DNA of 64,000 nt from Conyzicola nivalis. Lineage in GTDB: Bacteria > Actinomycetota > Actinomycetes > Actinomycetales > Microbacteriaceae. The DNA lies in the NCBI RefSeq assembly GCF_014639655.1, contig NZ_BMGB01000002.1, forward strand, positions 310,001 to 374,000. The letters run 5' to 3'. The position numbers and the translations under genes were made by a program. Numbering within the stretch: the stretch's first letter is position 1; each line of letters starts with the position of its first letter. Positions 16,886-25,065 of this stretch are shown piece after piece. Below the pieces are notes generated by a model. It ran no database searches and was not told the origin of the DNA. It was given only the letters and a program-made list of their open reading frames with translations.

Positions 16886-18349
16886 ATGACCGTGAAGTGG
16901 GCGCGCGGCGGCCCCGACCTGCTCGTGGTGCTCGACCGCGGCGCCGGGCCGCTCGGAGCCCAGATCCAGGACCAGTTGCGGGCGGTGATCCGCGATCGAC
17001 GGCTGAGCGCGGGCGAGCGGCTGCCGTCGACGCGGCAGCTGGCCGGGTTGCTCGGAGTCTCGCGCGGCACGATCGTCGAGGTCTACGAACAACTGCTCGC
17101 TGAAGGGTATGTCGAGTCGGCGGTCGGCTCGGGCACGCGGGTCGCGGCGCTGCCGACGTCGGCCGGGTTCACGGTCGATGCGGTCGCGCCCGCTTCGCCG
17201 CCGCCGGTCGAGATCGACTTCGAGTACGGCATTCCCGACCTCGGCTCGGTGCCGCTCGCCGACTGGAGTTGGGCGGTGTCAGAGGCGACGCGGACCCTGC
17301 CGACCGCGCAGCTGGGCGACGAAGACGTCGCGGGGTCGCGGCACCTGCGCGAGGTCGTCACGAGCTACCACCGTCGGGTCAGGTCGGGAGTGGCCGGTGC
17401 CGACGACGCGGTCATCGTCTCGGGCTTCCGGCAGGGCCTGACATTCGCCCTCGCGGCGCTCACGCAGCGCGGGATCCGCCGCATAGCGCTCGAGAATCCG
17501 GGTCCACGCGACCACGATGTGATCGCCCGCCGCGCGGGGCTCGAGGCGGTGCCGGTCGCGGTCGACGACCAGGGCCTCGATGTTGCCGGTCTGCGAGAGA
17601 CCGGGGCGCGCGCGGTGCTGCTGACGCCGGCGCACCAGTGCCCCACGGGTGTCGCGCTCGGCCCGGCGCGGCGACGCGAGCTGATCGCCTGGGCCGAAGA
17701 GGTCGACGGGGTGATCCTCGAAGACGACTACGACGCCGAGTTCAGGTACGACCGTCAGCCGGTCGGTTCGCTGCAGGGCTTGAACCCCGAGCGGGTGATC
17801 GCGCTGGGTTCGGTCAGCAAGACCTTGGCTCCGGCGATCCGGCTGGGCTGGGTGCTCGCGCCGCCGCGGTTCCTGCCGGGAATCGTCGACGAGAAACGGC
17901 TGAGCAGCCGCGGCGCTCCCGGCCTCGACCAAGAGGCCTTGGCGCTGCTTATGGAGACCGGCCGCTTCGACCGTCATCTGCGGCGCGTGCGCGAAATCTA
18001 CCGCGCCCGCCGCGACGTGCTGGCCGCCGAGGTGGAGGTCGCGTTCGGGCCGGGTCAGCTGCACGGACTGGCCGCCGGATGTCACGCCCTCCTGCACCTC
18101 CCGGCGGGGTCGTCCGAGCTCGAGGTGGTGGCGGCCGCGGCGACCATGGGCGTGCGGGTCAACGGGCTCGGGCACTACTTGGTTGAGGGGTCAGCCCCGG
18201 AAGCGTTCCCGCCCGCCCTCGTGCTCGGCTTCGGCAACGTGAGCGAGAACCAGGTCCGGCGAGGCATCCGGGCGATCGCCGAGGCGCATACGATGTCGGT
18301 ACCATGTCCTCCGACCAGCCCAAGAAACTCCGAAGTGACGCGGCAGTGA
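16886..18349 (+). CDS. MocR-family (PdxR-like) regulator with aminotransferase domain
   Basis: 487 residues. The N-terminal GntR winged helix covers about residues 20-90: LSAGERLPSTRQLAGLLGVSRGTIVEVYEQLLAEGY. The rest is a fold-type I aminotransferase-like domain with the VILEDDYDAEFRYD segment and the PLP lysine in GSVSKTLAPAIRLGW. MocR proteins sense pyridoxal phosphate or amino-acid adducts and often activate a divergent gene. Here the target is probably the EamA transporter. Its 3' end overlaps the TetR gene by 46 bases. Confidence 0.92.
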   Translation: MTVKWARGGPDLLVVLDRGAGPLGAQIQDQLRAVIRDRRLSAGERLPSTRQLAGLLGVSRGTIVEVYEQLLAEGYVESAVGSGTRVAALPTSAGFTVDAVAPASPPPVEIDFEYGIPDLGSVPLADWSWAVSEATRTLPTAQLGDEDVAGSRHLREVVTSYHRRVRSGVAGADDAVIVSGFRQGLTFALAALTQRGIRRIALENPGPRDHDVIARRAGLEAVPVAVDDQGLDVAGLRETGARAVLLTPAHQCPTGVALGPARRRELIAWAEEVDGVILEDDYDAEFRYDRQPVGSLQGLNPERVIALGSVSKTLAPAIRLGWVLAPPRFLPGIVDEKRLSSRGAPGLDQEALALLMETGRFDRHLRRVREIYRARRDVLAAEVEVAFGPGQLHGLAAGCHALLHLPAGSSELEVVAAAATMGVRVNGLGHYLVEGSAPEAFPPALVLGFGNVSENQVRRGIRAIAEAHTMSVPCPPTSPRNSEVTRQ

Positions 18350-18879
18350 ATGCCGAACGCGTCATGGCCGCCGCAGTTCGCGCCGGCCTTGCGGAGGGCA
18401 AAAACGTTCCCCTCGCCCAGATCGCGGCCGATGCCGGGGTCGGCATCGGAACGCTGTACCGCCGCTACCCGAACCGTGAAGCGCTCATGGAGGCCCTGCA
18501 GGTGCGCGCCTATCGGCTGCTTATCGCCGAGGCCGAAGACGCGCTCGCGGCTGGTGAATCGGGTCTCGACTCGGTCGACCGGTACCTGCGACAGTCGTTC
18601 GAGCACCGCGACCAGCTGGTGCTTCCCTTGCACGGAGCGCCTCGCACCGAAGACACCGAGTCTGCCCAGCTTCGCGACCGGCTGAAGGTGCTCATCGCGG
18701 CCATCATCGAGCGCGGACATAGCGATGGCACCCTTCGGCCCGAGGTGACGGGACTAACCGTCGTGCGGTTCGGGGCGATGTTGGCGCAGCCGATGACGAG
18801 CGTGCGAGGCTGGGCCGACAGCGCAGCGGAGCAGCGAGCGGTATTTCTGCGGGGGATCTCGAACCCGCCCGCGCGCTGA
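18304..18879 (+). CDS. TetR family transcriptional regulator
   Basis: 191 residues. The N-terminal helix-turn-helix spans about residues 17-60: VPLAQIAADAGVGIGTLYRRYPNREALMEAL. The C-terminal helical domain is typical of the YbiH/TetR_C type found with FAD oxidoreductases. It begins inside the end of the MocR gene (46-base overlap) and precedes an FAD-linked oxidoreductase by 72 bases, its most likely target. No palindrome was identified with confidence in that gap. Confidence 0.88.
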   Translation: MSSDQPKKLRSDAAVNAERVMAAAVRAGLAEGKNVPLAQIAADAGVGIGTLYRRYPNREALMEALQVRAYRLLIAEAEDALAAGESGLDSVDRYLRQSFEHRDQLVLPLHGAPRTEDTESAQLRDRLKVLIAAIIERGHSDGTLRPEVTGLTVVRFGAMLAQPMTSVRGWADSAAEQRAVFLRGISNPPAR

Positions 18880-18951
18880 CGGATCGATCGCCGCAGATCG
18901 ACCCCAAAAGTTAACCGGACGAAATGCTCCGTATGTAGTTACGCTGATCGA

Positions 18952-20298
18952 GTGCTCCTAGACAACTCGGCAGACGACTACACATCCGCAACCACACCCC
19001 TCAACTCGGCGACCGACCAAGTCCCCGCGCGGGTCGCCGTGATCTCGACGCCGGCGGACATCTCGGCGTCGTTGGCCCAGGTCGCGGACCTCGAGCGGTC
19101 CACCGGGCGAAAGTTCACGATCGCGATCCAGGCCACCGGACACGGTGCCGGCGCCCCGGTCGACGACACCGTCGTGCTCTTCGACACCTCTCGCTTGAAC
19201 AGCGTGACCATCGACGCTCAGGCACGCGTCGCAACGGTCGGGGCCGGGGCCACCTGGGGCGCCGTCAACGCCGCCGCCGAGAAGCACGGGCTGCTCGGCC
19301 TCGCCGGCTCCTCCCCGAGCGTCTCCGTCTCTGGGTACACGTTCGCCGGCGGCATCGGGTGGCTGGTTCGCCGCGACGGGCTCGCGAGCGGCAGTCTCCG
19401 GCGCGTGCACTACATCGACGGCAACGGCCGGTCGCGCATCGCCGAGGACGACGCCGCCGAACAACTCGACCGCGACGCCATCTGGGCCTTCCGAGGCGCG
19501 GGCGGAGTGGGCATCGCCCACACCCTCGAGTTTGATCTCGCGCCGGTCGACGATCTCTACGCCGGCCTGCTGTTGTGGCACGGCAGCGCCCTCCCCGAGC
19601 TGGTCGCAGCGTGGAGAGACGGCATCAAGCGAATCGGCCCGACCGTGTCGACGAGCATCGCTGTGATGCACGTGCCGCCTGTGCCGCCATTCCCCCCGGA
19701 ACTGCACGGATCGATAGCCGTTCACCTCGCCGTCGCCGCCCCTGACGGCCCCGACGGCGCGACGCCACTCCTCGACGCCATGCGAGCCGCCGCCACCCCG
19801 GTCGCCGACGACTGGGGTCCTAAAGACGCGGCCGGGCTCGCGCGCATCCACCTCGATCCGCCCGTGGCTTCGCCCGGCGTCGGTGACGCCCGCTGGCTCG
19901 ACGCGTCGACTCCCGACATCGCCGAGCAGATCTTCAGGGCCGCGGCCGCACCGGATGCGCCGCTGGTCATGGTGGAGATCCGCCACGTTGCCGGGGCGCC
20001 GACCAAGAAGGACGGAGCGGTCGTCTCGCCTCCCGGTGATTTCATCTATCACGGTGTGGGGTCGCTGATGTTGGCGCAACGCGACCGGATCGACGCCGGT
20101 CTGGAGGCGCTGAGGCCGTCCTGGGCCGCCGCCGACACCGGGGTCGCGCCGGGATCGTGGCTGGAGGCGGCCGCGACGGCACTGTCTGCGCTTCGCGACG
20201 ATGTGCTCGAGCGCGCTCGGGCCATCGCCGACGAGGTAGATCCAGACCGCCGCATCCGTCGCTCGCGACTTCTCGCACAGCCCGATGACCGGGCCTGA
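18952..20298 (+). CDS. FAD-binding oxidoreductase (FAD-linked oxidase family)
   Basis: 448 residues from a GTG start. The PCMH-type FAD domain is recognised by FTIAIQATGHGAGAPVDDTVVLFDTS, then ARVATVGAGATWGAVNAAAEKHGLLGLAGSSPSVSVSG and GWLVRRDGLAS. The residue usually carrying the histidyl FAD link sits in ATGHGAG. The usual C-terminal berberine-bridge motif is not obvious. Likely a cytosolic oxidase of a hydroxylated small molecule. It follows a TetR gene that may regulate it. Confidence 0.85.
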   Translation: MLLDNSADDYTSATTPLNSATDQVPARVAVISTPADISASLAQVADLERSTGRKFTIAIQATGHGAGAPVDDTVVLFDTSRLNSVTIDAQARVATVGAGATWGAVNAAAEKHGLLGLAGSSPSVSVSGYTFAGGIGWLVRRDGLASGSLRRVHYIDGNGRSRIAEDDAAEQLDRDAIWAFRGAGGVGIAHTLEFDLAPVDDLYAGLLLWHGSALPELVAAWRDGIKRIGPTVSTSIAVMHVPPVPPFPPELHGSIAVHLAVAAPDGPDGATPLLDAMRAAATPVADDWGPKDAAGLARIHLDPPVASPGVGDARWLDASTPDIAEQIFRAAAAPDAPLVMVEIRHVAGAPTKKDGAVVSPPGDFIYHGVGSLMLAQRDRIDAGLEALRPSWAAADTGVAPGSWLEAAATALSALRDDVLERARAIADEVDPDRRIRRSRLLAQPDDRA

Positions 20299-20322
20299 CG
20301 ACGCCGACCCGACCGCCTCGTG

Positions 20323-20823
20323 TCAGCTCGACTTGCGCCGACGCGGGGCCGCGGAGCGCGGCGGTGCCGAGCGCATGTGATCGCGCACGCGACCCAACAC
20401 GTCGGCAAGCACCTCGACGTCGACGCGCTCCAGCGGTTCCAAGAAGAGCTCGTCGAGCACGGCGATATGGCCGGGGAAGACCTTCGACAGGATGTCCCGG
20501 CCAGCGTCGGTGATCGTCACCGTGGTGCTGCGCTCGTCGTCGACCGACGGGGCACGCGTGACGAGGCCGCGCTGTTCGAGCGTCTGCGCCTGGTAGGTGA
20601 GCCCGCTGCGGCTGTAGACAACGCCGTCGGCGAGGTCGGTCATGCGGTGGCTGCCGTCGGGCGAATCGCCCAAGCGGGCGAGCAGCTGGAACTGTACGTA
20701 GCTCAGATCGCCGGCCTCGCGCAGTTGTTGCTCGACCGTGTGCCGCAACAGGCTGCTCACCTCGATGAGGGACAGGTAGGCACCCAGCTGCGCGGGGTCG
20801 AGGGAACGCGGGGAAGAAGGCAT
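20323..20823 (-). CDS. MarR family transcriptional regulator
   Basis: 166 residues. The winged helix includes YVQFQLLARLGDSPDGSHRMTDLADGVVYSRSGLTYQAQTLEQRGLVTR and the wing DERSTTVTITDAGRDIL. It is divergent from an NAD(P)H:quinone oxidoreductase and an NmrA-like gene. Three related 20-bp operator copies stand in the intergenic region, starting 18 bases from its ATG. It is probably an autorepressor responding to a quinone, aldehyde or phenolic ligand. Confidence 0.92.
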   Translation of the reverse strand: MPSSPRSLDPAQLGAYLSLIEVSSLLRHTVEQQLREAGDLSYVQFQLLARLGDSPDGSHRMTDLADGVVYSRSGLTYQAQTLEQRGLVTRAPSVDDERSTTVTITDAGRDILSKVFPGHIAVLDELFLEPLERVDVEVLADVLGRVRDHMRSAPPRSAAPRRRKSS

Positions 20824-20840
20824 GTCGAAAGCTTATCGGA

Positions 20841-20918
20841 TGCTACGAACTCAAAGTAGTTGCTACGAACTCGAAGCAGTGCTACAGTCCTAACAAGTGC
20901 TTCACATTCGAAGCAACA
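20841..20918. promoter_or_regulatory. Triple MarR operator repeat
   Basis: Two tandem 20-bp units stand at 20841-20860 and 20861-20880 (TGCTACGAACT[C]AAAGTAGT and TGCTACGAACTCGAAGCAGT forms). A diverged copy, with core GCTTCACATTCGAAGC, is at 20899-20914. Each unit has inverted ends (CTAC/GTAG or GCTTC/GAAGC). Units one and two differ at two positions. They fill the MarR-quinone oxidoreductase intergenic region and are the probable binding sites of the MarR protein. Confidence 0.7.
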
Positions 20919-20935
20919 ACAGAAAGAAGACGATC

Positions 20936-21874
20936 ATGCAGGCAGTACGTTTCCACGAATTCGGCGGCCCCGAGGTTCTCCGTTACGAGCAGGCAGACCA
21001 GCCCGTCGCCGCACAGGGCGAGGTACTCATCCGCGTCGCCGGCTCCGCCTTCAACCCGGCCGACGCCGGTATCCGCGGCGGCACGCTCCCCTTCCCTGTC
21101 ACGCTGCCGCACGTGCCCGGCTACGACGTGTCCGGCACGATCGAGGCGGTCGGCGAGGGAGTGACCACCTGGGCGGTCGGCGACGCCGTCGTCGGATTCC
21201 TCCCGATGGGCGCGGATGGGTCGGCGGCCGAGTTCGTCGTCGCTCCGGCCGACGTGCTCGCGAAGGCCCCGTCGAGCATCGACCTCGCCGATGCCGCGGC
21301 GCTGCCGTCGGTCGCGCTGACCGCATGGCAGGCGCTCTTCGACCTGGCCGAGCTCACGAGCGGCCAGCGACTGCTGATCACCGGTGCCGGGGGAGCGGTG
21401 GGCGGCTACGCCATCCAGCTCGCCAAGCGAGCCGGCGCCTACGTCATCGCCACCGCGAGCCCGCGCAGCCACGACAGCGTCGCGGCTGCCGGGGCCGACG
21501 AGGTCATCGACCACACCAGTTCGACCGTGCTCGACTCGGTCGCCGAACAGGTCGACGTGCTGCTCAACCTGGCGCCCATCAGCCCCGAAGATTTCACCGC
21601 ACTCGTCCCACTCGTCCGTGACGGCGGCATCGTCGTCGCCACGACCGCGTGGATGACGACGCCCGGCGACGACACACGAGGTGTGCGCACCGCCGGCGTC
21701 TTCGTGCAGGCCGACGCCAACGAGCTCACCCAGCTGGTGTCGCTCGTCGACAGCGGCGAGCTCACCGTCGACGTCGCACAGCGCGTCTCGCTGAGCGACC
21801 TCCCCTCCATCCACGCGAAGGCCGCTGACGGCGACGTGCACGGCAAGGTCGTCGCCGTGCCCGACGCGTTCTAA
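20936..21874 (+). CDS. NADP-dependent quinone oxidoreductase (MDR family)
   Basis: 312 residues starting MQAVRFHEFGGPEVLRYE, the typical zinc-independent quinone reductase N-terminus. VPGYDVSGTIEAVGEGV and the cofactor loop LLITGAGGAVGGYAIQLAKRAGAYVIATAS are clear. No structural zinc cysteines. It likely detoxifies quinones or reactive carbonyls in the cytosol. It is divergent from a MarR repressor and 37 bases upstream of an NmrA-like reductase gene, suggesting one inducible unit. Confidence 0.9.
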   Translation: MQAVRFHEFGGPEVLRYEQADQPVAAQGEVLIRVAGSAFNPADAGIRGGTLPFPVTLPHVPGYDVSGTIEAVGEGVTTWAVGDAVVGFLPMGADGSAAEFVVAPADVLAKAPSSIDLADAAALPSVALTAWQALFDLAELTSGQRLLITGAGGAVGGYAIQLAKRAGAYVIATASPRSHDSVAAAGADEVIDHTSSTVLDSVAEQVDVLLNLAPISPEDFTALVPLVRDGGIVVATTAWMTTPGDDTRGVRTAGVFVQADANELTQLVSLVDSGELTVDVAQRVSLSDLPSIHAKAADGDVHGKVVAVPDAF

Positions 21875-21911
21875 TACCTCGCATCCCCACCACACACTCG
21901 AACGGATCGAA

Positions 21912-22799
21912 ATGACCCCCACACAACAACTCCCCATCGCCGTCATCGGCGCCACCGGCCAGCAAGGACGCAGCGTCGTCGACGCATTGCTCGAATCGGA
22001 TGTACCGGTCCGCGCCCTCGTGCGTGCCCCCGAGTCATCCGGCGCCCGTGCTCTGAGCGCCGCCGGCGCCGAGGTCGTGAAGGCCGACCAGGAGAACCCG
22101 GAATCGCTCGCCGAGGCCCTCGCGGACGTCGCCAGCCTCTTCTACATGACGACATTCGAAGGAGCGGACGGCACCGACGGCGAGGTGCGTCGCGGACGCG
22201 CGGTCGCTGACGCTGCCGCCCGGGCGGGCGTTCCGCGCGTCGTCTACTCCTCGGTAGGAGGCGCCGAACGCTCGACGGGAATCCCGCACTTCGACAGCAA
22301 GTTCGAGGTCGAGAAGCACCTCCGCGGGGCGCTGCCAGCCGCCATCATCCGACCCGTCTTCTTTATGGAGAATCTGATCCCGCAGCTGACGCCCAACGAC
22401 GACGGGGAAATCGTCATTCGTATGCCGATGCCGGGCGACGTGGCTGTGCAGATGATCGCCGTCCGTGACATCGGTCGCGCTGCCGCCCGTCTGCTGCTCG
22501 AGCCGAACGCGATCGACGGCGACTCCATCGAGGTGGCGGGTGACGAGCTGACGCTCGATCGTGTTGCCGCGCAGGCTGGCGAGATCTTCGGTGTTCCGGC
22601 GCGGTTCGAGACCATTCCGCTCGAGTACCTCGGCGACGACGAAGACCTCAAGGCGATGTTCCGCTGGTTCGCCAGAGGCCGGGCCTACCGGGCCGACCTG
22701 GCGGAGTCGCGGTCGCTGGTCGCAGGCATGAGCGACCTCGGTTCGTGGATGGCCGCGCAGGTGCGCGACGGCCGGCGCGAGTCGATCGCGACCGCCTAG
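21912..22799 (+). CDS. NmrA/HSCARG-like NAD(P)-binding protein
   Basis: 295 residues. The Rossmann loop IAVIGATGQQGRSVVDALL at residues 9-27 is the NmrA/atypical SDR form. VVYSSVGGAERSTGIPHFDSK and PAAIIRPVFFMENL follow, as in NmrA-like redox sensors and NAD(P)H:quinone reductases. The catalytic Tyr-x-x-x-Lys of classical SDRs is absent. Its stop overlaps by four bases the 3' end of the convergent exonuclease gene. It is probably co-induced with the upstream quinone oxidoreductase under MarR control. Confidence 0.88.
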   Translation: MTPTQQLPIAVIGATGQQGRSVVDALLESDVPVRALVRAPESSGARALSAAGAEVVKADQENPESLAEALADVASLFYMTTFEGADGTDGEVRRGRAVADAAARAGVPRVVYSSVGGAERSTGIPHFDSKFEVEKHLRGALPAAIIRPVFFMENLIPQLTPNDDGEIVIRMPMPGDVAVQMIAVRDIGRAAARLLLEPNAIDGDSIEVAGDELTLDRVAAQAGEIFGVPARFETIPLEYLGDDEDLKAMFRWFARGRAYRADLAESRSLVAGMSDLGSWMAAQVRDGRRESIATA

Positions 22800-23725
22800 G
22801 CCCGGGCGGTGAGCGCCGCCCGCGCACGCTTGAGCGATGAGCCGAGCCCCCAGGTCTCCGACAACTCGTCGAGCGCGGCCGCGCGTTGCGGGGTGATCGC
22901 GGCGATGCGGCCGTCGTGGTCGTCGAGGTCGAGGTTGCGCGCGACCTCGACGACCTTGGTGGCCACCTTCAGGTACTCGCTGGCGGCATTGACCTTGGAG
23001 CGCACGGCCGCGCCGAGCGCGACATCCGGGCCGGCGGCTGCCGCGACGATTCCGTCGAGGGTGCCGAACTCGGCGAGCAATGCGACGGCGGTCTTCTCTC
23101 CGACGCCCGCGACACCGGGGAGGCCATCGGACGGGTCGCCGCGCAGCACCGCGAAGTCGAGGTACTGCTGCGGGGTCACCCCGTACTTCTTCTTCACCAC
23201 ATCGTCGGTGAGCAGTTCGAGATTCGACATGCCTCGTCCCGTGTAGATCACCCTGACGTCGTGGGCGTCATCGACCAGCTGGATCAGGTCGCGATCTCCG
23301 GTGATGATGTCGACCGGCATCCTCGAGCGGCTAGCCAGCGTGCCGATGACGTCGTCGGCCTCGTAGTCGGCCAGCCCGACCACGGGGATGCCCAGCTGAG
23401 CAAGCACCTCGCGGATGACCGGAATTTGCGGGGACAGCAGGTCGGGCACCTCCTCGACCGAGCCGGCGTCGGTCTCTTGGGCGACGCGGTGGGCCTTGTA
23501 CGACGGGATGAGGTCGACCCGCCACTGCGGTCGCCAGTCGTTGTCCCAGCAGGCGACGACCTCCGTCGGCTCGAACTCGCCCACGAGTTTCGCGATCATA
23601 TCGAGCAGGCCGCGCACCGCATTCACGGGGGAGCCGTCGGGTGCGCGCACCGTGTCGGGCACGCCATGGAAGGCGCGGAAGTAGAGCGAGGCGGTATCGA
23701 GCAACATTCTGCGGTGATCGGTCAC
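22796..23725 (-). CDS. 5'-3' exonuclease (PolI-type FEN domain, stand-alone)
   Basis: 309 residues from a GTG at 23725 (ATG at 23707 is the alternative). MLLDTASLYFRAFHGVP opens the fold and the metal-binding acidic motifs include ACWDNDW, ADYEADDVIGTL and IITGDRDLIQLVDD. The helix-hairpin-helix segment is GDPSDGLPGVAGVGEKTA. It is a stand-alone homologue of the PolI N-terminal domain, found besides polA in actinobacteria, and probably removes RNA primers or flaps during replication and repair. Confidence 0.92.
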   Translation of the reverse strand: MTDHRRMLLDTASLYFRAFHGVPDTVRAPDGSPVNAVRGLLDMIAKLVGEFEPTEVVACWDNDWRPQWRVDLIPSYKAHRVAQETDAGSVEEVPDLLSPQIPVIREVLAQLGIPVVGLADYEADDVIGTLASRSRMPVDIITGDRDLIQLVDDAHDVRVIYTGRGMSNLELLTDDVVKKKYGVTPQQYLDFAVLRGDPSDGLPGVAGVGEKTAVALLAEFGTLDGIVAAAAGPDVALGAAVRSKVNAASEYLKVATKVVEVARNLDLDDHDGRIAAITPQRAAALDELSETWGLGSSLKRARAALTARA

Positions 23726-23772
23726 GGGGGAAGTTTGGCACGTTCGGGGCCGAGTAGCACGGCGCTTTTCGC

Positions 23773-23806
23773 GGCGCAAGGCTAAGGGACATCGGGCGCA
23801 AGGCTA
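23773..23806. repeat. 12-bp direct repeat upstream of the zinc alcohol dehydrogenase
   Basis: GGCGCAAGGCTA occurs at 23773-23784 and 23795-23806, a spacing of 22 bases (about two helical turns), 34 bases before the dehydrogenase ATG at 23840. Such tandem sites near a promoter suggest an activator or repressor box. No regulator is adjacent. Confidence 0.4.
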
Positions 23807-23839
23807 GGTGCCGCCTGACACCCCATGTAGACAGAGGAG

Positions 23840-25015
23840 ATGAAAGCACTCACCTGGCAGAGCACGAAGTCCGTCGAAGTAATCGACGTTCCGGATCCCG
23901 TAATCGAAAAGCCAACGGATGTGGTCATCCGCGTGACCTCGGCGGCTATCTGCGGTTCCGACCTCCACCTCTTCAACATCATGGGACCGTTCCTCGACAA
24001 GGGCGACGTGCTAGGCCACGAGACCATGGGCATCGTCGAACAGGTCGGTGGATCGGTCATGAAGCTCGCCGTCGGCGACCGAGTTGTCATTCCGTTCGTG
24101 ATCGCGTGCGGTGACTGCTTCATGTGCGACCAGGGCCTCACCACCCAGTGCGAGACGACGCAGAACCGTGAATCCGGAACCGGCGCGAGCCTCTACGGAT
24201 TCAGTGAACTGTACGGGTCGGTGCCCGGTGGCCAGGCCGAGCAGCTTCGCGTGCCGTTCGCCGACTTCAACGCCGTCAAAGTCGGACACGAACTCGACGA
24301 CGATCGTTACCTGTTCCTCAGCGACATCCTGCCGACCGCATGGCAGGGAGTGCAGTATGCCGCAGTGCCGGAGGGCGGCACGCTCGCCGTTATCGGCCTC
24401 GGTCCCGTCGGACAATTCGCCAGTCGCATCGGCCGCCACCTCGGCTACCGCGTGATCGGAGTCGATCCCGTCGCCGAGCGCCGCGAGATGGCGGCACGGC
24501 ACGGCGTCGAGGTATTCGACCTCGACGACGACCTGCTGGAAACGCTCCGCGCTGCCACCGACGGACGCGGTCCCGACTCCGTCATCGACGCGGTAGGCAT
24601 GGAGGCCCACGGCAGCCCGGTTGCGGCCTTCACTCAGTATGCGGCGGGCCTGCTCCCCGACGGCCTCGCCAAAAAGGCGTTCACCACCGTCGGCGTCGAC
24701 CGCCTGTCGGCGCTGCACCTGGCGCTCGATCTCGTGCGCCGCGGCGGCACGGTGTCGATCAGCGGCGTGTACTCCGGGGTCGCCGATCCCATGCCCCTGA
24801 TGAACATGTTCGACAAGCAGATCCAGTTGCGGATGGGCCAGTGCAACGTTCAACGCTGGATCGACGACCTGCTGCCGCTGGTAGAAGACCCGTCGGACCC
24901 GTTGGGAGTCGAAGACCTCGTCACCCACCGCGTGCCGCTGGACCAGGCGCCGAAGATGTACGAAACATTCAGCGCGAAAGAAGACGGCTGCATCAAGGTC
25001 GTTCTCAAGCCGTAG
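23840..25015 (+). CDS. Zinc-dependent alcohol dehydrogenase (FDH/FdhA-like)
   Basis: 391 residues. Catalytic-zinc ligands are in ICGSDLHLF and LGHETMGIVEQVG. The structural zinc loop CGDCFMCDQGLTTQCE has the four-cysteine pattern. The cofactor loop is LAVIGLGPVGQFASRIG. The length and the long central insertion resemble formaldehyde dehydrogenase-like MDR proteins (glutathione-independent, FdhA type). It oxidises an alcohol or aldehyde with NAD(P). The ATG at 23840 has an AGAGGAG site just upstream. It stands alone and converges with the flavin reductase gene. Confidence 0.9.
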   Translation: MKALTWQSTKSVEVIDVPDPVIEKPTDVVIRVTSAAICGSDLHLFNIMGPFLDKGDVLGHETMGIVEQVGGSVMKLAVGDRVVIPFVIACGDCFMCDQGLTTQCETTQNRESGTGASLYGFSELYGSVPGGQAEQLRVPFADFNAVKVGHELDDDRYLFLSDILPTAWQGVQYAAVPEGGTLAVIGLGPVGQFASRIGRHLGYRVIGVDPVAERREMAARHGVEVFDLDDDLLETLRAATDGRGPDSVIDAVGMEAHGSPVAAFTQYAAGLLPDGLAKKAFTTVGVDRLSALHLALDLVRRGGTVSISGVYSGVADPMPLMNMFDKQIQLRMGQCNVQRWIDDLLPLVEDPSDPLGVEDLVTHRVPLDQAPKMYETFSAKEDGCIKVVLKP

Positions 25016-25065
25016 CGACACCAGCAGATGCCGGCCGCCGTTCAGTGGTGGCCGGCGCCTGCAGT

